Below, one piece after another: positions 33,816-39,325 of a DNA stretch of 39,325 nt. The notes under the pieces were generated by a model that was not told the origin of the DNA, made no database searches, and saw nothing but the letters and a program-made list of their open reading frames with translations. Every line of letters starts with the position of its first letter. The first letter of the stretch is position 1. The stretch comes from Paludibacter sp. (GTDB lineage Bacteria; Bacteroidota; Bacteroidia; Bacteroidales; Paludibacteraceae). The DNA lies in contig JAAFGX010000033.1 of assembly GCA_010365115.1 (NCBI GenBank), forward strand, positions 1 through 39,325, read 5' to 3'. A program made the position numbers and the translations under genes.

Positions 33816-34100
33816 GTGAAACAATCAGTTAACATAGCAACAATTTTTCCCAAACACTTATTTTGGGATATGGATCATAGTAAGCTTAACCTCTCAAGAG
33901 ATAAAGATATTATAATTCCACGAGCCTTGTTTGCCACAAATGAAGCAACTTTTGCAACAGATATTGTTAAACTAGAACAGTATTATTCCAAAACACTAAT
34001 CCTTAAGTACCTTAAGACAACAAAAGAACGCATTAGTAACGAAGTTTGTGCAATGGTAGCAAAAAGATACAATGTACCCAGTTTTGCACGTTTCAAATAG
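33816..34100 (+). CDS. DUF6922-like protein
   Basis: The 94-aa protein starts at GTG (MKQSVNIATIFPKHLFWDMD). The block PKHLFWDMDHSKLNLSRDKDIIIPRAL resembles DUF6922, small Bacteroidota proteins that often precede AbiEii-type nucleotidyltransferase toxins and may be the cognate antitoxin or regulator. No such partner is present here; downstream is non-coding repeat DNA. The remaining part (LEQYYSKTLILKYLKTTKER...NVPSFARFK) is complete. So this looks like an orphan. Confidence 0.65.
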   Translation: MKQSVNIATIFPKHLFWDMDHSKLNLSRDKDIIIPRALFATNEATFATDIVKLEQYYSKTLILKYLKTTKERISNEVCAMVAKRYNVPSFARFK

Positions 34101-34280
34101 GTAAAGATTTCTCTGCCCCAACAGGTATCAGAATAAAGTAATCCTTCAAACACTTTTTCGAATAGTTCCAAAAAAAAGTAGCAAGTCAAAACAATAATCC
34201 CTTTAAATATCACGGGCAGTCATTTAGTTTCGCAACTAATTTAGAATTCATTTGTTACAAATTTAAAAAACAACAGCCAT

Positions 34281-34478
34281 TTTTTACTGGAAATTTTTTG
34301 CAGAAAATAAAGCTTTACTGGAAAATAACACTTCATTTTCTGGTAAAAGTCGCTTTTAGTGGAAATTAAAATCAGCTAGCAAATAGTTTATAATGGAAAA
34401 CTTTTGCCGTAAATTGCTTTTTAGCGGAAAATAACAACTAATTTTGACTCTCAAAAGCAATTATAATGGAAAATAACA
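34281..34478 (+). promoter_or_regulatory. Phased repeat array upstream of the Fic gene
   Basis: Six copies of a TTTAnnGGAAAA-type motif have their GG at 34289, 34320, 34361, 34395, 34426 and 34468; spacings are 31, 41, 34, 31 and 42 bases, about 3 or 4 helical turns. Two inverted versions (TTTTCTGGTAAAA at 34336, TTTTGCCGTAAA at 34402) lie between. The last copy includes the ATG of the Fic gene. This looks like an operator array, probably bound by the winged-helix N-terminus of the Fic protein. No gene is seen in 34101-34465. Confidence 0.65.
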
Positions 34479-35953
34479 TCCCAATCCACCTTCAAGAGAT
34501 AATTTTTGCAACAAGCGATATCGCTTTAAACAGACAATTAAGTCAACTGGAAGCAGAAGGCCAAATAAAAAAAATTGCACCTCGTATTTATACCTCAAAT
34601 TTTGACGAATCGGAGGAAATAATTATTAGAAGAAACATCTTTACTATTTTAGGCAAACTATATCCAGGAGCAGTATTAAGTCATCGTTCAGCTTTAGAAT
34701 TCAAACCAACTACCGCAAATCAAATATTTGTAACCTATACTTATACTAAGAAAATTGAGTTACCAGGAATAACCATTCGTTTTATGGAAGGATTGCCGGC
34801 GATAGAAGGAGACAATCCATTTTCGGGAGAATTATTTGTATCACAACTAGAAAGAGCATTGTTGGAAAATCTACAGTCCTCACGTCAAGTGGGACCAACT
34901 TCCAAAACCATTACCTTACCCGAAATTGAAACAAAATTAGAACAAATTGTTCAAGTAAAAGGCGAAGAAGGACTAAACCAATTACGAGACAAAGCTAGAG
35001 AAATAGCGGATAAGTTAAAAATGCAATCCGAGTTTGAGAAACTAAACAAATTGGTAAGTGCCTTGCTAACAACAAAACCATCCAAAATACTCACATCACC
35101 TTTAGCAGTAGCCAGAGCTTTAGGAAATCCGTATGACAAACACCGCTTGGAATTATTCGAAAAGTTATTTGTAGAACTACAACAGCAACCTTACAAAGAA
35201 AGACAAGACATAAATGCAGCAGTAAATTCTTTTAGAAATTTTGCTTTCTTCGAAGCCTATTTTTCCAATTATATTGAAGGAACTATTTTCGAAATCGAAG
35301 AAGCTAAAAGTATTATTCAAACCGAAACACCAATTCCAAACCGTGATGAAGATTCACACGATATTTTAGGAACATACAAGTTGGTTAGTAACCTAAAGGA
35401 AATGAGTACAACACCATCAAATCCAGAGGAACTACTAAACATATTGCAATACAGACATCAAATACTTTTAGGAGCCAGAACCTCTAAAGAACCAGGTCAA
35501 TTCAAAGACAAAAATAATCGAGCAGGAGAAACACATTTTGTTGACCACACTTTAGTAAGAGGTACTTTAATAAAAGGATTTGATTACTACCAAGCACTAC
35601 AAGAACCATTCTCCAAAGCAGCTTACATTATGTTCATGATAAGCGAAATACATCCATTCTTAGACGGAAATGGTAGAATTGCAAGAGTAATGATGAATGC
35701 CGAATTAGTAAAAGTAAACCAAACACGAATCATAATTCCAACAGTATATCGTGATGATTATTTAGGAGCATTAAGAAGACTAACAAGAAACGATGATCCA
35801 ACAGCGTATATCAGAATGTTACAAAGAGCACAAGAATTTAGTGCAACATTAATAGCAAACAATATTGATGAATTGGAAAGTCACCTAACGCTAAGTAATG
35901 CCTTCAAAGAACATGACGAAGCAAAATTGAAAATAATAGACCCTATCTCGTAA
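34466..35953 (+). CDS. AbiEi-like winged-helix/Fic domain fusion protein
   Basis: The 495-aa protein has residues ~1-130 resembling an AbiEi-type antitoxin regulator: winged helix DIALNRQLSQLEAEGQIKKI, APRIYTSNF, AVLSHRSALEF. The middle (~150-260) is helical. The Fic domain holds SNYIEG (267-272), matching the inhibitory (S/T)xxxE(G/N) motif placed before the catalytic region as in class II Fic proteins, and the active site HPFLDGNGRIAR (396-407) matching HPFx(D/E)GNGRxxR. It would AMPylate (or similarly modify) a target and is probably autoinhibited. The frame is complete. The repeat array in front suggests autoregulation. Confidence 0.9.
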   Translation: MENNIPIHLQEIIFATSDIALNRQLSQLEAEGQIKKIAPRIYTSNFDESEEIIIRRNIFTILGKLYPGAVLSHRSALEFKPTTANQIFVTYTYTKKIELPGITIRFMEGLPAIEGDNPFSGELFVSQLERALLENLQSSRQVGPTSKTITLPEIETKLEQIVQVKGEEGLNQLRDKAREIADKLKMQSEFEKLNKLVSALLTTKPSKILTSPLAVARALGNPYDKHRLELFEKLFVELQQQPYKERQDINAAVNSFRNFAFFEAYFSNYIEGTIFEIEEAKSIIQTETPIPNRDEDSHDILGTYKLVSNLKEMSTTPSNPEELLNILQYRHQILLGARTSKEPGQFKDKNNRAGETHFVDHTLVRGTLIKGFDYYQALQEPFSKAAYIMFMISEIHPFLDGNGRIARVMMNAELVKVNQTRIIIPTVYRDDYLGALRRLTRNDDPTAYIRMLQRAQEFSATLIANNIDELESHLTLSNAFKEHDEAKLKIIDPIS

Positions 35954-36149
35954 CAATCTGATTTTAAGAATAAGTTATTTCCACAAGAATATTTCCGTTC
36001 CTAACATCACGAGCAATCAAGCGGTCTCCCTACGGTCGTTCCCTTTGTTCCGTTCGGCAGTTCCAGTCGGTTCACCCTGAACTCGTTTCAGGGTCTTTAT
36101 CGTGATTTTCTTTAGGGTTTCCCTCCGTTCCACAGACACTACACCGCAC

Positions 36150-36201
36150 AAAAAAATATAGCAGTCCCGCTAAAAGAAAAGGCGGGACAGCTATTTTTTT
36201 T
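36150..36201. terminator. Strong bidirectional terminator
   Basis: ATAGCAGTCCCGC pairs with GCGGGACAGCTAT around a TAAAAGAAAAG loop, flanked by A7 on the left and T8 on the right. Confidence 0.8.
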
Positions 36202-36630
36202 GCGCCGTTCCGTTCCTCATCTCCACACGGTCACTTCCTGCGTTCGTCGGGGCTATTACAGCCACAATACAGCTTCATTCCGTTCCGCTTCGTAAACTAC
36301 GCTGCTCTGCAATCAGCAGTATTATGTCTGTCGCCCCTTATTTTTTCAGCGGTTGCTCCTTCGCACAGCCATCGGGGTTGGCTCCGTTCGGTGAAAAACC
36401 TCACTTTGCCCTAAATCAAGGTTTCCCTCCAAAAAAAGTCGGGAGTGTTTTATTTTTTCCCCGCCGTTTCACGCTCCTATCCGCTACGTTTCGCTCCCTT
36501 TATGTAGCACAAATACGTTAGTATTTAGTCCTCAACTTTTGTCATCCAGAGCGAAGTCTAAGGACGCTCAACTCTCGCGTCTAGGGTGGCTATTCGATTG
36601 CCGCAACCCCGCCACTGCGCTCCTCATCCG

Positions 36631-36678
36631 CATAAAAAAGTTCCTTCTCGTCTAAAAAGACGAGACCACTTTTTTATG
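36631..36678. terminator. Long two-part hairpin
   Basis: Outer stem CATAAAAAAGT / ACTTTTTTATG and inner stem CTCGTCT-AAAA-AGACGAG, separated by short unpaired bases. It may be a bidirectional terminator or part of a larger folded element. Confidence 0.6.
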
Positions 36679-36767
36679 CTCCTTGCGGTGCTTGGGGGTG
36701 TTTAATTGCCGCTTCCAGTAGAACGATCCCAAAAGAAGAACAGTAACGAGAATGTTTTGTGATACAA

Positions 36768-36946
36768 GAAAAAAAATAAAAAAAAGAAAGTAAAGCTAAG
36801 CTCCGGTTTCAAAAAGTAAAGTTCAAGCCCTCCGGGTTTTTGAAAATATCTCCATTCGCCGCGGCGAATAGTATTTTTTCAAAAAAACTGGACTCCTTTT
36901 GAAACCTCCTCTTCTTAGAGGACTTTCTTTTTTTTCTTTTTCTTTT
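36768..36946. repeat. ~180-bp imperfect palindrome with perfect 16-bp core
   Basis: The core ATTCGCCGCGGCGAAT (36854-36869) is a perfect palindrome. Moving out, TTTTTGAAAATAT pairs with ATTTTTTCAAAAA, GGTTTCAAAAAGTAAAG with the CTCCTTTTGAAACC region, and AAAAAAAGAAAGT with ACTTTCTTTTTTT. Each arm carries its own small hairpin (AGCTAAGCT; CCCTCCGGG; CCTCTTCTTAGAGG). The stretch lies 54 bases before the 37000 gene, next to a smaller hairpin GTGCC...GGCAC (36959-36979). Confidence 0.75.
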
Positions 36947-36999
36947 AAAAATAGTAGGGTGCCGAGCGCAGCGAGGCACATAATCTAAAACCAGAAATT

Positions 37000-37419
37000 A
37001 TGCCAAACTTTATCGTCAAAACCCATCAGAAAGACACCATTTACAAGGGAAACCAAATCTTTATCCTTAACAAAGGAATGAACAGCGGCAAGCCCCAAAA
37101 AGAGCCTTTTACCAATAGTTATGTGATTATTTTTTCATCTGACGAAGACGCCGAAATGATTTACTGGCTAGCATACAGCCTATGGCAAATGAAATTTTGG
37201 CATCAGCACCTTATTGGGTCAGTTATTCCATTTATCAGAATTAAAAGATTCAAAACTGAATTTGACCAAAAAGTCAATAAAATGATAAACGATTTCGAAC
37301 AACATCAAAAAGACATCCAGACTATAAAAGTGTTGGAGCAGCAAAAAGAACATTTGGAGAAAAATGTAAAACTGATCAATGAGCTAAAAAAATGTATTCT
37401 AACCAGGTATTGTAGTTAA
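37000..37419 (+). CDS. DUF6943-like protein
   Basis: The 139-aa protein opens MPNFIVKTHQKDTIYKGNQI, then FILNKGMNSGKPQKEPFTNS, the recognisable start of DUF6943 proteins, which occur in Bacteroidota integrative elements; function unknown. The middle DEDAEMIYWLAYSLWQMKFWHQHLIGSVIPFIRI is a hydrophobic amphipathic region; the C-terminal ~55 residues form a probable coiled coil (KVNKMINDFEQHQKD...). A terminator follows at 37428. Confidence 0.75.
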   Translation: MPNFIVKTHQKDTIYKGNQIFILNKGMNSGKPQKEPFTNSYVIIFSSDEDAEMIYWLAYSLWQMKFWHQHLIGSVIPFIRIKRFKTEFDQKVNKMINDFEQHQKDIQTIKVLEQQKEHLEKNVKLINELKKCILTRYCS

Positions 37420-37427
37420 ACAAAAAA

Positions 37428-37452
37428 AAGCCTAATCTCACGATTAGGCTTT
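37428..37452. terminator. Terminator between convergent genes
   Basis: AAAGCCTAATC / GATTAGGCTTT with a TCA-type loop, A-run on the left. It lies between the + strand DUF6943 gene and the minus-strand operon and can serve both. Confidence 0.85.
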
Positions 37453-37494
37453 CCTATAGGATTCAGTAAAGGCTACCACACGAAAACTGAATCT

Positions 37495-37668
37495 TTATTT
37501 TTTTGATTTTGTCAACCGCTTTAAAAGAAGTGAAACCAGAAAACTAACTATCGCTCCAACAACAGCTAAGATAATAGTTTTTACAATATCTTCAGAAAGT
37601 ATATTGGGTATAATACTCAACAACGTTCCTAAAATGGTACCCGATTTTAAAGTAAGATTAGTCTCCAT
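37495..37668 (-). CDS. Small hydrophobic protein (57 aa), last gene of the DUF5675 operon
   Basis: The protein begins METNLTLKSGTILGTLLSII with one or two hydrophobic segments (the second TIILAVVGAIVSFLVSLLL) and a basic tail KRLTKSKK. It overlaps the 86-aa gene by 11 bases. The size and layout resemble small phage membrane (holin-like) proteins, but there is no family match that I can name. Confidence 0.6.
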   Translation of the reverse strand: METNLTLKSGTILGTLLSIIPNILSEDIVKTIILAVVGAIVSFLVSLLLKRLTKSKK

Positions 37669-37918
37669 CGCTTCTAGATTTTGGAATTATTTCTTGTTCT
37701 GCCTTCAACAGGGCGGCTTCATCAACTGTAACCTGACTGATAGCAGAAATAACCCCTCCAGCAACAGCGATATATCCTGCAATACTTACCACAGCAACAG
37801 GCAAAACAACTGGCGCCGCAATCACACTTCCGCTTATGGCCAACAAAGCCAATCCAATGGCTCTCAAAATCCTAAAAAATTTAGGAGTTGGAGCTTTCGC
37901 TCGTTTTATTACATTCAT
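37658..37918 (-). CDS. Small hydrophobic protein (86 aa)
   Basis: A basic N-terminus MNVIKRAKAPTPKFFRILRA is followed by two hydrophobic segments, IGLALLAISGSVIAAPVVL and VAVVSIAGYIAVAGGVISAI, and an acidic-basic tail. It begins 3 bases after the DUF5675 gene. Probably a membrane protein; function unknown. Confidence 0.7.
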   Translation of the reverse strand: MNVIKRAKAPTPKFFRILRAIGLALLAISGSVIAAPVVLPVAVVSIAGYIAVAGGVISAISQVTVDEAALLKAEQEIIPKSRSDGD

Positions 37919-37921
37919 AAT

Positions 37922-38344
37922 TTATTTCTTTATCATTCCCTTTTGGGAATCTGATTGAATACTTATTTTCACTATTTCACTACGATCTAAAGCTGCGTAA
38001 ACCATAGATTTCAGCTTTTCCAACGCTTTTCGGGAGGAACGGCCCTTTCCTACTCCGCTATGTTGCGTTACAGGAGCAATACAGCCCAACAATTCTTTTT
38101 TGGCGTCATTGGCGGGATGGATTAATATTAAATCTCTTCCCGGAACATTTCTCAAATGCAAATGCCAATTAAATTTTGGGCTAAACCGCTTCTGCAAAAC
38201 ATATTCTCCTTCCGGAATACAAGAGATACGCCTTTGGTTTCCCAACCAAGGCAATTCGATGGTATAACAAACTAGTGTGCCGTTCCATTCTAGCATCCCT
38301 TGCGTTCCTTCAGGAAAATAGATTCTGGTTAATACCAAAACCAT
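37922..38344 (-). CDS. DUF5675 family protein
   Basis: The 140-aa protein shows the DUF5675 blocks: GTLVCYTIELPWLGNQRRIS, CIPEGEYVLQKRFSPKFNWH, NVPGRDLILIHPAN and LLGCIAPV. The His in LILIHPAN followed by Cys in LLGC is reminiscent of the L,D-transpeptidase His/Cys pair, an inference only. It lies 1 base after the 251-aa gene and 3 bases before the 86-aa gene. Confidence 0.88.
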   Translation of the reverse strand: MVLVLTRIYFPEGTQGMLEWNGTLVCYTIELPWLGNQRRISCIPEGEYVLQKRFSPKFNWHLHLRNVPGRDLILIHPANDAKKELLGCIAPVTQHSGVGKGRSSRKALEKLKSMVYAALDRSEIVKISIQSDSQKGMIKK

Positions 38345-38345
38345 C

Positions 38346-39101
38346 TTACAATCCGCTTACGCTAACCAAAGCTAACGGGTTGTAGGATCCATTTTTCAAA
38401 GGATACATCTGGCCATTTACCTGTTGATAAAACTCAACACCTAAAGCCAAAAACAACGGTTTTGTGCTGTTTGGCGTGACCGGGTTTACATGACTAATCG
38501 CCGCTGTTGCTGTCATATCCCATGGAAGAATAGCAGTTTCAGAATTCGTTGATACGAAAGTCTCTGCCTCAAAATCAATTTCAGCACCAGCTGAAATAAC
38601 TTTGAAATGTGTCGTTCCTCCTGGAGCTGCAATCATATTAGCGGGAATAAACGAATCCAAATCAACGCTAATATCTCCAGATACTCTGTCGATTATCCCT
38701 ACATAGGGAGCAAACAAACTGGTCCCCAGTTTCCCTCTGATGTTGAACTCAAAACCAGCAAGCAACTCTGCTTCACCATCAATTACATTTCGTAACCCAC
38801 GCTCGCTTATGGTATCGGCCTGAATCACTTTTACCATCGCTTGGGTAAGTCGACTCACCACTCTACCGTCTGCAGAATTTAGAAGTAAGACTCTCAGAGC
38901 CGTTCTTAAAGTTTTTCCGGCCTTGCCGGCTCTTCCAAATTCAGAACCGTTCTCACGTGTTCTTTGAAACGCAGGATCTTTTTTTATTCTGCTGGCATCA
39001 ATGCCTCCTTTTTCACGAGCCAAATGCCCATCTTGGGTTTTGTAAAAAGTAATATCTCCAATAGTACCTTTCAACTTAATTATGCCTTTCTGTCTTGCCA
39101 T
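38346..39101 (-). CDS. Conserved hypothetical protein, first gene of the DUF5675 operon
   Basis: The 251-aa protein opens MARQKGIIKLKGTIGDITFY, KTQDGHLAREKGG, then KKDPAFQRTRENGSEFGRAG, a very conserved N-terminus in flavobacterial proteins that occur next to DUF5675 genes; no function is assigned. The middle is helical (AGKTLRTALRVLLLN...), the C-terminal half beta-rich (ATAAISHVNPVTPNSTKPLF, LALGVEFYQQVNGQMYPL), suggestive of a structural or surface protein. No signal peptide. Confidence 0.75.
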   Translation of the reverse strand: MARQKGIIKLKGTIGDITFYKTQDGHLAREKGGIDASRIKKDPAFQRTRENGSEFGRAGKAGKTLRTALRVLLLNSADGRVVSRLTQAMVKVIQADTISERGLRNVIDGEAELLAGFEFNIRGKLGTSLFAPYVGIIDRVSGDISVDLDSFIPANMIAAPGGTTHFKVISAGAEIDFEAETFVSTNSETAILPWDMTATAAISHVNPVTPNSTKPLFLALGVEFYQQVNGQMYPLKNGSYNPLALVSVSGL

Positions 39102-39325
39102 AATTCCTAAAATTTAAGTTTATAATTTGTTTTAAAATCGTTTCAATTTTCAACCGGTTGCAACACTTATCAATTGATTTGAATACAAATTTTAGCCAAT
39201 TAAATCACATTAAAAAGGCCTCGACGACCAGATGGCAGGATCAGACACAGATGGCATAAATCGACATAAATGACACTTGTGAGTTCGTTACGAGTTATAA
39301 ATTTCTATATGCAATTACATATAGA
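39102..39325. other. Upstream region of the DUF5675 operon, window edge
   Basis: No gene seen. AGATGGCA occurs twice (near 39229 and 39248), and TCTATATG/CATATAGA at 39304-39325 form an 8-bp inverted repeat at the very end of the window. Confidence 0.4.

Larger units (their letters stand above)
35954..36999. other. ~1 kb gene-free, relatively GC-rich region with hairpins
   Basis: The base composition is richer in G+C than the neighbours and is full of short palindromic words (TTCCGTTC, CCGTTCGG). Open frames such as 36324-36521 are Phe/Pro/Leu-rich and look spurious. I recognise this as a type of conserved non-coding stretch seen in Bacteroidota integrative elements; it may contain an origin of transfer or a structured RNA, but nothing here proves either. 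Separate hairpins are listed below. Confidence 0.5.

Noticed and set aside
34101..34465. Possible decayed AbiEii toxin gene after the DUF6922 protein
   Set aside because: All three plus frames were read by eye; no nucleotidyltransferase motif was seen, and the stretch is accounted for by the repeat array.
36324..36521. 65-codon open frame in the gene-free region
   Set aside because: The composition is rich in Phe, Pro and Ser, it has no neighbours or start context, and it lies in palindrome-rich DNA; most likely spurious.

Overview
The window is AT-rich DNA of a Bacteroidota bacterium, most likely a flavobacterium. The evidence is the RteC-type regulator, the Bacteroidota-specific small families (DUF6943, DUF5675, DUF6922, DUF6804-like, DUF4407), the TGLAY form of the tyrosine recombinase box, and the lack of strong Shine-Dalgarno sequences. 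No rRNA, tRNA or CRISPR array was seen. The whole window reads as accessory DNA: an integrative element or genomic island carrying several defence-type cargo blocks.

Layout. (1) 1-4400: 3' part of a tyrosine recombinase, then three minus-strand genes separated by large imperfect inverted repeats ending in GTTAGCCGT/ACGGCTAAC (integron-cassette-like), then a decayed C-terminus of a second recombinase. (2) 4526-8101: RteC regulator, excisionase-like HTH protein, a replication initiator with internal 21-bp-phased iterons and an adjacent AT-rich tract (lambda-O-like origin design), a DnaC-like helicase loader and an unknown protein. A 33-bp motif occurs in inverted orientation at 3967 and 8101, bracketing this block. 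(3) 8582-14061: a tight five-gene membrane operon with two DUF4407 paralogues, a membrane-anchored transglutaminase-fold protein and two unknowns, followed by a twice-broken DUF6804-like gene and a decayed second copy of the 3' end of the 7481-8101 gene. This is the best candidate for an undescribed system. (4) 14705-16230: intact dndC followed by a dndD cut after its Walker A motif. (5) 16279-21031: RNase H, UvrD-type helicase, HNH nuclease and a methyltransferase-HIT fusion in one operon, a second candidate system. (6) 21028-23765: an IS66-family element with a perfect 8-bp target duplication that splits a 90-codon gene. (7) 23806-31487, minus strand: the phosphorothioation-dependent restriction module dptF-dptG-dptH, bracketed by two XRE regulators. 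(8) 31916-35953: Ser/Thr kinase-TPR-FHA protein, a DUF6922 protein, and an AbiEi-like/Fic fusion preceded by helically phased repeats. (9) 35954-36999: about 1 kb without genes, containing strong hairpins and a ~180-bp cruciform-capable palindrome. (10) 37000-39101: a DUF6943 protein and a compact four-gene minus-strand operon with a DUF5675 protein and two small hydrophobic proteins.

How it fits together. The recombinase, RteC, HTH and initiator/loader genes look like the mobility and replication core; the rest is cargo. The Dnd locus has been broken up: modification is reduced to dndC plus a dndD stub, while the restriction module remains. Either modification is supplied from elsewhere in the genome or the restriction module is silent. 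Family names are assigned by recognising motifs in the translations; no database search was run.
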